Notes: generated from the sequence alone by a model not told the origin. 64,000 nucleotides of DNA from Sphingomonas sp. KRR8 (GCF_023559245.1 NZ_CP097462.1:2166001-2230000); one strand, 5' to 3'; positions 1 to 8,466 are shown, counted from the stretch's first letter. Program-made: numbers and translations.

Positions 1-1817
1 TGTGCCGCGACCCAGTTGTTGACCCGCCGCTCCAGTACCGGAAGCGGCTGCGAGCCTTCGGCGATGATCAGGTCGTCGAAAGCCTTGATGTCGAACTTGG
101 GCCCGAGCGCCTTTTCGGCCGCGGCGCGCAACTCCATGATCTTGAGCATGCCGATCTTGTAGCCGGTCGCCTGGCCCGGAAGCGTGATGTAGCGGCGCAC
201 CTCGGAGCGGGCCATCTCGGGCGAAAGGCGACCGCTGGCGATCATGTAGGCGACGGCCCGGTCCTCGGTCCAACCCTTGGCATGGATGCCGGTGTCGACC
301 ACCAGCCTGGCGGCGCGGAACAGCTCGGCGTCGAGGCGCATGAAGTCGGCGGCGACGTCGGGGAAGGCGCCCATCTCCTTGCACAGCAATTCGGCATAGA
401 GCGCCCAGCCTTCGTTGAAGGCGACGTAGCCGCCGGCGCGGCGGAACCTGGGGGTGCCGGTCTGGCGGACCTGGATGTCGCCGGCCATGACGTGGCCGGG
501 CACGCCCTCGTGGCACATCAGGTCGTAGACGGCGGCGGGGTCCTCCGTCTTGCCGACCAGGTGGACGTAAACCCGACCGGGGCGGACACCGTCGGGGCTT
601 GGCGGGGCGGCGTGGGCGGCGCCGCCGGCGACCTCGCTGAACGAGGGCTCGCGGACGACTTCCATCCTGTACTGCGGGAAGTTGTTGAAGCGCGCCGGCA
701 GCAATTCGCGGTTGTGGGCGATGGCGGCGTTGGCGCGGTCGAGATACTCCTTGCGCGTTGCATCGGTGTATTCGGCCGGCGGGAAGCGCTTGGCGCGGTC
801 GGCGTAGAAAGCCTGGCGGTTGGCAAAGCCCGCAGTCCGGGCCAGCGCATCCTGCTCACCCTCGATCCGGGCGACTTCCTTGAGGCCGATGGCGTGGATC
901 TGGTCGGCGGTGAGGTCGAGGGTCGTGTTGATCTTGAGCGCGGTTGCATACCAGTCCGTCCCTCCCGGGAGCGAAATGGCGCCGACGCGTCCGCTCGGTG
1001 CCCTTGGGAGTTCGCTTCGCGCCCACGCGATCACCCGCTCATAGCCGGGCTTGAGCGCGAGGACGGAGGTGCGGGCGTCGGCGAGCAGGGTGTCGGCTTC
1101 GGCCTGGGTGACCTTGTTGCCTGACCGGAGCTTGGCGACCTTGGCCTTGGCGTCGGCCCAGAGCGGGGAGTCCTTGCCCCGGTCGAAGGGTGCGCCGGTG
1201 ATCAGGGTACGGCTGCCGCTGATGATCCGCTCGATCTGGAATTTCGGGGCGCGAATGCCGGCGACGGAGGACTGGCGGCTCTGCGTGATGGCAATGTCGA
1301 GGGCGGCCGGGATGGCGCGAAGCCGCGCATTGTAAGCCTTCATGTCGCCCGCGTCGCTGACCGTGTGGGTGTTGATCATGAAGTCGGGCAGCGATGTGTT
1401 GGCCGAGTAGAGGAAGGAATAGAAGGGCGGCTGGAAGCGGCGGTACCGGTACTGGAGCTCAGCCCGGTCAAGTTCGGTCTGCCAGATGTCATAGTTGGTC
1501 TGGCCGGCCGGCGAGAGCTTGTTGCGGTCGAACTGCGCCTTCATCCGGGCCACGCTGGCGCGGCGCGCCTGGAGCCGCTGCAGCTGGCCGGCATCGCTGT
1601 TGTCGTCGAGCCGGTCCTGTCCTTCCTTGGAACCCAGCCGGGTGGCGAGCTGGGGCCGAAGCTTGAGGTCCTGGGCGAACTCGGCATCGAGGAAGGCGGT
1701 CAGCCGCGCATCCTCGCTGGCGGCCGTGGCGCTGGCGGCGGGAGCGGCGGGCTGGGCGGGCGCGATCGCGGCCGGGGCGGTGAGCAGGGCGGCGGCGAGC
1801 CAGGTCAGGTGACGCAT
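1..1817 (-). CDS. DUF885 family secreted metallopeptidase-like protein (3' end cut by window edge)
   Basis: Reading the minus strand from the ATG at 1817 gives an open frame that runs off the left edge after about 605 codons. It begins with a signal peptide (MRHLTWLAAALLTAPAAIA), then an Ala/Pro-rich linker and a long helical domain. A CHEGVPGHVM motif near residue 430 is the HExxxH-like signature of DUF885, a family related to gluzincin peptidases, so a periplasmic peptidase role is likely. The last visible residues (RRVNNWVAA) resemble the usual family C-terminus, so few residues should be missing. The family assignment is strong; the substrate is unknown. It starts 30 bases downstream of the stop of the tlpA-like gene, and both are read leftward. 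Confidence 0.85.
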   Translation of the reverse strand, partial: MRHLTWLAAALLTAPAAIAPAQPAAPAASATAASEDARLTAFLDAEFAQDLKLRPQLATRLGSKEGQDRLDDNSDAGQLQRLQARRASVARMKAQFDRNKLSPAGQTNYDIWQTELDRAELQYRYRRFQPPFYSFLYSANTSLPDFMINTHTVSDAGDMKAYNARLRAIPAALDIAITQSRQSSVAGIRAPKFQIERIISGSRTLITGAPFDRGKDSPLWADAKAKVAKLRSGNKVTQAEADTLLADARTSVLALKPGYERVIAWARSELPRAPSGRVGAISLPGGTDWYATALKINTTLDLTADQIHAIGLKEVARIEGEQDALARTAGFANRQAFYADRAKRFPPAEYTDATRKEYLDRANAAIAHNRELLPARFNNFPQYRMEVVREPSFSEVAGGAAHAAPPSPDGVRPGRVYVHLVGKTEDPAAVYDLMCHEGVPGHVMAGDIQVRQTGTPRFRRAGGYVAFNEGWALYAELLCKEMGAFPDVAADFMRLDAELFRAARLVVDTGIHAKGWTEDRAVAYMIASGRLSPEMARSEVRRYITLPGQATGYKIGMLKIMELRAAAEKALGPKFDIKAFDDLIIAEGSQPLPVLERRVNNWVAA

Positions 1818-1847
1818 GAACAAAGGTTCTCCGGTCGGTTAAGCGGG

Positions 1848-2402
1848 TTACTTGGCTGCGGTGAGCATCTGGGCGGCCTGCGGACTGGTCCAGTCCATTT
1901 CGCCCGAATAGCGCCAGATTTCCTTGCCGTCCGAGCCGTAGAGAATGGTGGTGGGCAGGGTCTGCACGCCAAGGGCGGTGCTCATCGCCATTTCCTTGTC
2001 CTGGTAGCTTTCGAGGCCAATCTTCCGTTCGTCCATGAAGGCCGCGACCGTCGACTGGGGCTGCATGTCCTGGCTGAGCGCGACCACTTGCGGGGCACCG
2101 GGGCTTGCCGAAAGCTTGTCGAGGGTCGGCAGCTCCTTGATGCATGGCGCGCACCAGGTCGCCCACAGATTCAGCAGCACGGGCTTGCCGGAGAAAGCGG
2201 CAAGGCTGGTTTCCGCACCATCGCCATCGACAAAGCTGACGTCGGGCGCGGGCTTGCCGGCCTGGGATCGGTCGAGCTTGCTGGCCTGCGGTTTGACCGG
2301 AGCGGCCGAATTGGCGTCCGCGGCGGCTTGGCCGTTGGAGGAAACTTGCCTATCGCAACCGGCGATGAGCAGCAGGGCGGCCGAGAGCATGATGAGGCGC
2401 AT
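1848..2402 (-). CDS. TlpA/ResA-like thioredoxin-fold lipoprotein
   Basis: A 184-residue protein with a lipobox LIAGC (lipidated Cys16) followed by a flexible Ala/Ser-rich linker and a thioredoxin fold. The redox motif WCAPC has its cysteines at residues 84 and 87, and the cis-proline lies in QTLPTTIL. Such proteins are membrane-anchored periplasmic thiol-disulfide reductases used in cytochrome c maturation or general periplasmic thiol reduction. Its particular partner cannot be read from the sequence, although ccmA-ccmB occur much further along the window. Its start codon shares the CATG at 2400-2403 with the divergent lipoprotein gene; an internal ATG at codon 5 is an alternative start. Confidence 0.9.
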   Translation of the reverse strand: MRLIMLSAALLLIAGCDRQVSSNGQAAADANSAAPVKPQASKLDRSQAGKPAPDVSFVDGDGAETSLAAFSGKPVLLNLWATWCAPCIKELPTLDKLSASPGAPQVVALSQDMQPQSTVAAFMDERKIGLESYQDKEMAMSTALGVQTLPTTILYGSDGKEIWRYSGEMDWTSPQAAQMLTAAK

Positions 2403-2751
2403 GGGCAGGGCCTACCCCGTTCGGCGGCGGCTTGGGAAGGCCGCATTGGTGCTGGGTTTGCTGACGGCCATGGCCGGCTGCGGCCGCGTGGGCACCTTGC
2501 AACCGCGCGAGGGCCAGTCGCTGCCGGTAAAGCCGAAGACGGCGCTGACCACCCCTACGGTGGAGGAGCTGCTGACCTTGCCGCCGCAAGCCCGCCCCGA
2601 GCGCACCGACGAGATCCAGAGCCGCAACCGCCCGCGCACCGCCGACCGCTTCGACCTGCCGCCGCCAGACGGTGGCGCGGCGCCGGAAGTGGAAACCGAA
2701 GGGCAGGCGCAGAATCGCATCGACAATCCAGGACCAGCGACCCCGAAATGA
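2401..2751 (+). CDS. Small proline-rich lipoprotein
   Basis: A 116-residue product with an Arg-rich N-terminus (VRRRLGK), a hydrophobic stretch and a lipobox TAMAGC (lipidated Cys at about residue 27). The mature part is Pro/Arg-rich and ends acidic and Gln/Asn-rich, with no recognised domain. Small lipoproteins of this kind sit next to argH or lysA in related genomes (from memory), but neither is here. The stop overlaps the galU start as ATGA, so the two are probably co-translated. Upstream ATGs at 2389 and 2392 are possible, but all starts overlap the divergent tlpA-like gene, so the start is uncertain. Confidence 0.7.
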   Translation: MGRAYPVRRRLGKAALVLGLLTAMAGCGRVGTLQPREGQSLPVKPKTALTTPTVEELLTLPPQARPERTDEIQSRNRPRTADRFDLPPPDGGAAPEVETEGQAQNRIDNPGPATPK

Positions 2752-3617
2752 CCAGCACGTTCAAGCCAGTTCGCAAGGCCGTCTTCCCCGTCGCGGGGCT
2801 CGGCACCCGGTTGCTTCCGGCGACCAAGACCATGCCCAAGGAGATGCTGACGGTGATCGACCGCCCGCTGATCCAATATGCGGTGGACGAGGCGCGCGAG
2901 GCGGGCATCGAGCAGCTGATCTTCGTCACCGGGCGGGGCAAGTCGAGCCTGGTCGACTATTTCGACCAGAGCTACGAGCTTGAGGCGACCATGCGCGGCA
3001 AGGGCAAGGACCTGTCGGTACTCGATGCCAGCCGCGCCGACTTCGGTGAGCTGATCAGCGTTCGCCAGCAGTCTCCGCTGGGGCTTGGTCATGCCGTGTG
3101 GTGCGCACGCCACGTGGTCGGCGATGAGCCGTTCGCGGTGCTGCTGCCGGACGATCTGATGGCGGGCAGCCCGGGCGCGCTTCGGCAGATGGTCGACGCC
3201 TACAATCGCGTCGGTGGCAACATCGTCTGCGCGGAGGAAGTCGCGGCCGACAAGACGGCAAGCTACGGCATCGTCACGCCGGGCCGGAGCGACGGCACGC
3301 TGACCGAGGTCAAGGGACTGGTCGAGAAGCCGAAGCCCGAAGTGGCGCCATCGCGACTGGGCGTCATCGGACGCTACATCCTGCAGCCCGAGGTGATGCA
3401 GGTGCTCGACGACCAGGAGCCGGGCGCCGGCGGCGAGATCCAGCTGACCGACGCGATGGCCAAGCTGATCGGCAATCAGCCGTTCCATGCGGTGAAGGTG
3501 GATGCGGTGCGGCACGATTGCGGCGACCGCGCCGGTTATGTCCGGGCGACAATCGCGCTGGCGCTCGGGCGCGACGATCTGCGCGACGTGGTGCGCGACG
3601 CGGTCGGGGCCGCCTAG
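2748..3617 (+). CDS. galU: UTP--glucose-1-phosphate uridylyltransferase
   Basis: This 289-residue protein makes UDP-glucose from UTP and glucose-1-phosphate, the precursor for surface polysaccharides and glycolipids. The N-terminus carries the nucleotidyltransferase signature AGLGTRLLPATKTMPKEML, followed by the family segments DRPLIQYAVDEA, LGLGHAVWCA and VEKPKPE. The length is normal for bacterial GalU. The ATG at 2748 overlaps the preceding lipoprotein stop by 4 bases. The 3' end shares the palindromic stop CTAG (3614-3617) with the convergent receiver gene. It would supply sugar nucleotides to the several glycan clusters of this window (inference). Confidence 0.96.
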   Translation: MTSTFKPVRKAVFPVAGLGTRLLPATKTMPKEMLTVIDRPLIQYAVDEAREAGIEQLIFVTGRGKSSLVDYFDQSYELEATMRGKGKDLSVLDASRADFGELISVRQQSPLGLGHAVWCARHVVGDEPFAVLLPDDLMAGSPGALRQMVDAYNRVGGNIVCAEEVAADKTASYGIVTPGRSDGTLTEVKGLVEKPKPEVAPSRLGVIGRYILQPEVMQVLDDQEPGAGGEIQLTDAMAKLIGNQPFHAVKVDAVRHDCGDRAGYVRATIALALGRDDLRDVVRDAVGAA

Positions 3618-4123
3618 GCCTCGACCCGCCGAAGCTCCGCTTCGCGGGCGCGGTAGCGGTCCTGGAGTTCACCGAAAGCGATCGCGCGCTCCACCACGCG
3701 GGCGTCCATCGCGGCCATGTCGGCGCGCAATTCGCGAAGGGCGCGGGCGCGTTCGAGCTGGCGGGCGATGCGGGCTACCAGCACTTCAAAGTGGAAGGGC
3801 TTGACGACCACGTCGTCGGCGCCGCCAGCGAGGGCACGCACAACGCCGTCATGCTCGCTGCGACCGCTGATGAGGATCACCGGCAGGTCCCGCCAGGCCG
3901 AGGTGGCCCGCAGGCGCTGGGTCAGGGCGATGCCGTCGAACACCGGCATGGCGAGTTCGGCCAGCACAAGGTCGACCGGGGTCCGGTGAAGCAGAGCGAT
4001 GGCCGCCCCGACGCTGTCGGTCGTGGTGACTCCATAGCCCTCCGCGGTGAGGCGGCGGGCGAGCAGCGCGCGATGGGCCGCCTTGGGATCGACAACGAGA
4101 ATATGCGGAGCTGAACCAGCCAT
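3614..4123 (-). CDS. Degenerate response-regulator receiver protein with C-terminal coiled coil
   Basis: A 169-residue protein with a receiver (CheY-like) fold at residues 7-120 and no DNA-binding output domain. The remainder (about 121-169) is a charged Ala/Arg/Glu-rich helix that looks like a coiled coil. The usual phospho-accepting aspartate is replaced by Glu56 (LVLAELAMP), and the N-terminal acidic pair is reduced to Asp12-Pro13. The conserved Ser86 (LISG) and Lys108 (VVKPF) are kept. This suggests a receiver that is not phosphorylated in the usual way, or is locked in an active-like state. No kinase gene is adjacent. It is monocistronic and its stop overlaps galU by 4 bases. Confidence 0.85.
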   Translation of the reverse strand: MAGSAPHILVVDPKAAHRALLARRLTAEGYGVTTTDSVGAAIALLHRTPVDLVLAELAMPVFDGIALTQRLRATSAWRDLPVILISGRSEHDGVVRALAGGADDVVVKPFHFEVLVARIARQLERARALRELRADMAAMDARVVERAIAFGELQDRYRAREAELRRVEA

Positions 4124-4180
4124 GCTCCAAACGTGAACGGCATTGGTTAACGAGTAGTTACCTACCCGTCCGTCCAGCTC

Positions 4181-4747
4181 CTACGGATCCAGCTCGACGT
4201 CCCAGTAGAGATAGTCGCGCCAGCTTGAATGCAGGTAGTTGGGCGGGAAGCTCTTGCCATGGTCCTGCAATTGCCAGCTGGTCGGCCGGATCGGCTCGCG
4301 GTGGATCGGCATCCCGGCCTGGCGCGGGGTTCGGCCGCCCTTCTTGAGGTTGCAGGGCGCGCAGGCAGTGGCGACATTCTCCCAAGTCGTCCGGCCCCCC
4401 TGAGCGCGCGGAATCACGTGGTCGAAGGTGAGTTCGCGGTGGCTGCCGCAATAAACGCAGCGGAAGCGGTCGCGGAGGAACAGGTTGAACCGGGTGAAGG
4501 CGGGATATTCGTTCGGCCGCACGAACTGGCGCAGCGCAATGACGCTGGGCAGTTTCAGCGTGTGGGTCGGCGAGTGAACCTCGCGTTCGTAGTGGGAGAC
4601 GACATCGACCCGCTCCAGGAACATCGCCTTGACCGCGGTCTGCCACGGCCACAGGCTCAAGGGATAATAGCTCAGCGGAGTGTAATCCGCATTGAGCACG
4701 AGGGCGGGACAGCTGTCGGGATGGCGAATGAGTTCGGGATGGTACAC
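4181..4747 (-). CDS. HNH endonuclease family protein
   Basis: A 188-residue HNH protein with the zinc/metal finger CVYC (97-100), the catalytic DH pair at 109-110 (FDHVIPRAQGG), Asn124 and a second CAPC (129-132). This matches the stand-alone HNH proteins common in alphaproteobacterial chromosomes, whose biological role is not established. It starts with GTG (MYHPELIRHP). It stands alone between the receiver protein and gluQ and shows no sign of an intein or mobile intron context. The 169 bases upstream (4748-4916) hold no convincing gene. Confidence 0.9.
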   Translation of the reverse strand: MYHPELIRHPDSCPALVLNADYTPLSYYPLSLWPWQTAVKAMFLERVDVVSHYEREVHSPTHTLKLPSVIALRQFVRPNEYPAFTRFNLFLRDRFRCVYCGSHRELTFDHVIPRAQGGRTTWENVATACAPCNLKKGGRTPRQAGMPIHREPIRPTSWQLQDHGKSFPPNYLHSSWRDYLYWDVELDP

Positions 4748-4916
4748 GAGCGCGCAAGGCCTCCGGTCTTAAAGAACCGAACCTGCACTCCCCGGCCCGT
4801 CGCACTCAGGAGGAGAAAGCCGTTATCGGCCACTTCCCTGATGACACCCGGCTGCCAAACCGGTGTGACAGCGTCATGAATCGCAAGTTGCGGATTACGG
4901 GTCAAGAGGCGCGCAC

Positions 4917-5753
4917 ATGACAACGTCGCGGTTCGCGCCGTCGCCAACGGGTCGGCTGCACCTGGGGCACGCTTATAGCGCGGTGCTGGGGCGGCTGGCG
5001 GCCGGACGGTGGCTGCTGCGGATCGAGGATCTCGACCCCGGAAGGGCCCGGCCCGAGTTCGTCGGCGGGATCATGGAGGACCTGGCCTGGCTGGGGCTGG
5101 CGCCGGACGGCGTGCCGCTGGTCCAGTCGGCCCGGGTGGCGGCCTATGCCGATGCACTGGAGCAGCTGAAGCGGGAGGGGCTGGTCTACGCCTGCTTCTG
5201 CACGCGGGCGGACATCGCGGCCTCGCTGACCGCGCCGCATGGCGATGCGGGCAGCGGCTATCCGGGAACATGCCGAGAGCTTGCCGACGATCCGGAGCGA
5301 CGGGAGCGGACGCCGCACAGCTGGCGGCTGAACAGCGCCAACGCGATGGCGGCGGCGGGCCTGCCCGGCTGGCGGGAGGCCGATGGCATCACCTTCGCCA
5401 GTGACGCGGCGCAGATCGGCGACGCGATCCTGGCGCGCAAGGACGCGCCCTCGTCCTATCACCTCGCCTGCGTGGTCGATGATGCGGCGAGCGGGGTCGA
5501 CCTGGTGGTGCGTGGGGCGGACCTGCGTCCGTCCACGCCCGTTCAGCGGTTGCTGCAGGTGCTCCTTGGCCTGCCCGAGCCGACCTACCTGCATCACCCG
5601 CTCGTGGTACATGAGGACGGGCGGCGATTGGCCAAGCGGGACAGCGCGCCGACGCTTGCCGCGATGCGGGACGCCGGCGTGGATGGACGGGCGCTGGCCG
5701 ACGCGCTTGCTACCGGACTTCTGCCACCTAGTTATCGGCTGGCGATGCCCTAA
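4917..5753 (+). CDS. gluQ: Glutamyl-Q tRNA(Asp) synthetase
   Basis: A 278-residue truncated relative of glutamyl-tRNA synthetase that attaches glutamate to the queuosine base of tRNA-Asp. The N-terminus has RFAPSPTGRLHLGHA with the HIGH-like HLGH motif at 15-18. A zinc-binding region follows (YACFCTRADI and YPGTCRE). The KMSKS-like loop is LAKRDSA near the C-terminus, and the tRNA anticodon-binding domain is absent, as expected for GluQ. It lies 12 bases upstream of the HIG1-like gene and may start an operon with it and the adenosyltransferase. Confidence 0.94.
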   Translation: MTTSRFAPSPTGRLHLGHAYSAVLGRLAAGRWLLRIEDLDPGRARPEFVGGIMEDLAWLGLAPDGVPLVQSARVAAYADALEQLKREGLVYACFCTRADIAASLTAPHGDAGSGYPGTCRELADDPERRERTPHSWRLNSANAMAAAGLPGWREADGITFASDAAQIGDAILARKDAPSSYHLACVVDDAASGVDLVVRGADLRPSTPVQRLLQVLLGLPEPTYLHHPLVVHEDGRRLAKRDSAPTLAAMRDAGVDGRALADALATGLLPPSYRLAMP

Positions 5754-5765
5754 ATAGAGCGCATC

Positions 5766-5969
5766 ATGAACACGCTCCTCATCATCGTGCTGGTCGTCCT
5801 GATGGCCGCCGTCGCTTACGTCCTGGTTCGGGGCGTCATGGCCATGGCATCGGGCAAGGTCGGCAACCAGCAAGAGCAGCAGCAGTGGATGCGCAAGCGC
5901 GTCCTCTACCAGGGTATCGCGGTGTTCGTCGCCGTTGCCATCCTGATGCTGGCCGGATCGGGCCGCTAA
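5766..5969 (+). CDS. Twin transmembrane helix small protein (HIG1-like)
   Basis: A 67-residue inner-membrane protein with two transmembrane helices (about 3-27 and 47-63) joined by a polar, Gln-rich loop containing QQQWMRKRVLYQG. This is the bacterial HIG1-type small protein, often found beside the corrinoid adenosyltransferase gene in alphaproteobacteria (recalled knowledge). Mitochondrial relatives associate with respiratory complexes; a bacterial role is not proven. It lies between gluQ and the adenosyltransferase with tight spacing (1 base before the next CDS). Confidence 0.82.
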   Translation: MNTLLIIVLVVLMAAVAYVLVRGVMAMASGKVGNQQEQQQWMRKRVLYQGIAVFVAVAILMLAGSGR

Positions 5970-5970
5970 G

Positions 5971-6534
5971 CTGGTCAAGCTCAACCGGATCTACACGCGC
6001 ACCGGCGACGGCGGCGAGGCGGGCCTCGTCGACGGCAGCCGCGTCAGCAAGGCCGGTGCCCGCCTGACGGCGATCGGCGAAGTCGACGAGGTCAATTGCG
6101 CCGTTGGACTCGCGCTGGCGGAGTTGTCGCCGGAGCATCGGCTGGCGAGCTCGCTGCTGCGCATCCAGAATGAATTGTTCGATCTTGGCGCGGACCTCGC
6201 CACCCCTGGCGAGATCGAAGGCGCGCTGCGCATCCTGCCCGAGCAGGTGACCCGGCTCGAGAGCGAGATCGACGCCCTGAACGAGAAACTGGCGCCGCTC
6301 ACCAGCTTCATCCTGCCGAGCGGGAGCCGGGCGGTCGCGGCACTTCACCTGGCGCGGGCGACCACCCGGCGGGCGGAGCGGGCGGCCGTTGCGCTGGCCG
6401 AGGGCGAGGCGGTCGGCGAGGCGGTGCTCGCCTACCTCAACCGCTTGTCCGACCATCTGTTCGTCGCGGCCCGCGTGGTGGCGGCGGAAGGGTCCGGCGA
6501 CGTGCTGTGGGTGCCCGGGGCAACCCGGACCTAA
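5971..6534 (+). CDS. PduO-type cob(I)alamin adenosyltransferase, apparent CTG start
   Basis: This enzyme transfers the adenosyl group of ATP to cob(I)alamin to make coenzyme B12. The 187-residue frame has the N-terminal ATP loop VKLNRIYTRTGDGGEAGL, the middle motif ARATTRRAER and the late motif LNRLSDHLFVAAR, all typical of PduO/ATR. No ATG, GTG or TTG lies between the last in-frame stop (5944) and the conserved N-terminus. The first standard start (TTG 6124) would delete the ATP-binding loop. A CTG at 5971, one base after the HIG1 stop, gives exactly the expected start, so I infer CTG initiation coupled to the upstream gene. Confidence 0.88.
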   Translation: MVKLNRIYTRTGDGGEAGLVDGSRVSKAGARLTAIGEVDEVNCAVGLALAELSPEHRLASSLLRIQNELFDLGADLATPGEIEGALRILPEQVTRLESEIDALNEKLAPLTSFILPSGSRAVAALHLARATTRRAERAAVALAEGEAVGEAVLAYLNRLSDHLFVAARVVAAEGSGDVLWVPGATRT

Positions 6535-6592
6535 TTACTAGGCACCAATTGTCGAACGGCTCGTTTCAGTGGCGTAAATTCCGGAGAAATCC

Positions 6593-7216
6593 ATGCCGCT
6601 TACCGCCGTCGCCCTCAATTGCAGCCTGAAGCCGAGCGGCGGCAAGCCGTCCTCCACCGATGCGATGATCAAGGTCCTCGCCGACGAATTTGCCCGGCAC
6701 GACGTGCAGCTCACCGAGACCATCCGGCTCGCCGACCATGACGTGAAGCCTGGGGTGGAGAGCGACATGGGCGAGGGCGACGCCTGGCCGGGCATCCGTG
6801 CGAGAATTCTGGCCGCCGACATCCTGATCTTCGGAACACCGATCTGGATGGGCCAGACCTGCAGCGTCGCCAAGCGCGCGCTGGAGCGGATGGACGCCTT
6901 CCTCAGCGAAACGGACGAACAGGGCCGGATGCCGAGCTTCGGCAAGGTCGTGGTGGCGGCGATCGTCGGCAATGAGGATGGCGCGCACAACGTCACCGCC
7001 GACCTGTTCCAGTCGCTGAACGATACTGGCTGGACCATCCCGGCCGGCGCGTCCTGCTATTGGGTGGGCGAGGCGATGCACAAGACCGACTTCAACCAGC
7101 TGCCCGAGACGCCGAAGGAAGTGAAGCAGACGGCCGCGATGCTCGCGTCCAACGCCGCGCACCTGGCGAAGCTGCTTAAAGGCGCGATATATCCCGGAGT
7201 GAAGCAGGACCAGTGA
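6593..7216 (+). CDS. Flavodoxin-like NAD(P)H-dependent FMN reductase
   Basis: A 207-residue flavodoxin-fold protein. The N-terminal phosphate-binding loop is NCSLKPSGGKPSST, and GTPIWMGQTCS is the second FMN-contacting segment of NADPH-dependent FMN reductase/WrbA-like enzymes. A likely role is two-electron reduction of FMN or quinones in the cytosol. A purine-rich GGAGAAA lies just upstream of the ATG. The stop overlaps the egtB GTG start by 4 bases, so it is translationally coupled to ergothioneine biosynthesis, although such an enzyme is not a known pathway member. Confidence 0.85.
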   Translation: MPLTAVALNCSLKPSGGKPSSTDAMIKVLADEFARHDVQLTETIRLADHDVKPGVESDMGEGDAWPGIRARILAADILIFGTPIWMGQTCSVAKRALERMDAFLSETDEQGRMPSFGKVVVAAIVGNEDGAHNVTADLFQSLNDTGWTIPAGASCYWVGEAMHKTDFNQLPETPKEVKQTAAMLASNAAHLAKLLKGAIYPGVKQDQ

Positions 7217-8466
7217 ACCAGCACGCCCCGATCCTGGCCGCCCAAGCGCCGCTCGCCGAGCGTCTGGCAAGGACGCGCGCGCTGACCCTGGCGCTGGCCG
7301 AGCCGTTGTCCGAGGCGGATGCCTGCTTGCAGCCGTTCGCCGACGCTTCGCCGGCCAAATGGCATCTGGCGCATACGACCTGGTTCTTCGAGACGTTCGT
7401 GCTGCGCGATCATGTGTCGGGATATCGCGCCTATGACGAGCGCTTCCCGTTCCTGTTCAACAGCTATTACGAGGGTGAGGGCGCCCGTCTGGCACGAGAC
7501 CGGCGCGGAATGATCAGCCGGCCGAGCCTGGCGGAAGTGCGCGAATGGCGCGGCCATGTCGACGAGCGGCTGCAAATTGCATTGCCGCAGTTGCCACCCG
7601 CGGCGCTGGCGCTGGTCGAACTGGGTATCCAGCATGAGCAGCAGCACCAGGAATTGCTGCTGACGGACGTGCTGGCCGGGTTCGCGGCCAATCCGCTGGA
7701 GCCAGCCTACATGGCGAGCCACGCAGGGGACCGGATGGGTTCTTCTCCGGCAAGCGACGACCAGAAGTGGATCGAGGGACGTCATGGCGTCATCGAGATC
7801 GGCGCTGATGGTGACGGCTTTTCGTTCGACTGCGAAGGGCCACGTCATCGTGCCTGGCTGGAGCCATACCGGTTGGCGGCGCGACCGGTCAGCAATGCCG
7901 ACTGGCTGGAGTTCGTCGCCGACGGCGGATATCGGTCCCCGACGCTGTGGCTAAGCGACGGCTGGGATTGGGTGCGACGGCATGACGTCACCGCGCCGCT
8001 CTACTGGAGCGCCGAGGAGCAGACGGCCTTCACGCTGGCGGGCCGCCAGCCACTCCACTTCGACGCGCCCGTCGCGCACGTCAGCTATTATGAGGCGGAC
8101 GCCTTTGCCCGCTGGGCGGGTGCGCGGCTTCCGACCGAAGCGGAATATGAGGTGCTGGCGGCGGGAGAGGATGCGGCTGGTGGCAATCAGCTCGACCGCG
8201 CCGAGGCCGTTCGACCTCACGCCGGTGGGGGCCTGTTTGGCAATGTGTGGTGCTGGACGGCATCCGCCTTCCTCTCGCACCCGGGCTTCACGCCGGTCGA
8301 AGGCACGGTTGGCGAGTATAATGGCAAGTTCATGAGCGGTCAGATGGTGCTGAAGGGCGCCAGCTGCGCCACGCCGCGCGGACACAGCCGCGCCTCCTAT
8401 CGCAACTTCTTCCCGCCGGCGGCACGCTGGCAATTCACGGGGGTCCGCCTTGCTCGCGACGCTTGA
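7213..8466 (+). CDS. egtB: Ergothioneine biosynthesis sulfoxide synthase EgtB
   Basis: A 417-residue nonheme iron enzyme that uses oxygen to join a thiol donor to the imidazole of hercynine (trimethylhistidine). The N-terminal DinB-like domain has the candidate iron ligands His51 (KWHLAH) and His141/His145 (QHEQQHQE). The C-terminal half is an FGE-sulfatase domain (residues ~190-415) ending VRLARDA. The start is GTG at 7213, overlapping the flavin reductase stop. EgtA and EgtC are absent nearby, as in many proteobacteria with a compact egtB-egtD pair. The thiol donor (cysteine or glutathione-type) cannot be told from sequence alone. Confidence 0.94.
   Translation: MNQHAPILAAQAPLAERLARTRALTLALAEPLSEADACLQPFADASPAKWHLAHTTWFFETFVLRDHVSGYRAYDERFPFLFNSYYEGEGARLARDRRGMISRPSLAEVREWRGHVDERLQIALPQLPPAALALVELGIQHEQQHQELLLTDVLAGFAANPLEPAYMASHAGDRMGSSPASDDQKWIEGRHGVIEIGADGDGFSFDCEGPRHRAWLEPYRLAARPVSNADWLEFVADGGYRSPTLWLSDGWDWVRRHDVTAPLYWSAEEQTAFTLAGRQPLHFDAPVAHVSYYEADAFARWAGARLPTEAEYEVLAAGEDAAGGNQLDRAEAVRPHAGGGLFGNVWCWTASAFLSHPGFTPVEGTVGEYNGKFMSGQMVLKGASCATPRGHSRASYRNFFPPAARWQFTGVRLARDA

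Noticed and set aside
1365..2747. A long N-terminal extension in frame with galU
   Set aside because: The conserved GalU sequence starts at the ATG at 2748. The upstream part is antisense to the DUF885 and TlpA genes and non-conserved in composition.
4672..4947. A small minus-strand frame upstream of the HNH gene
   Set aside because: It overlaps the start of gluQ antisense, has no homology I recognise and no good ribosome binding site.
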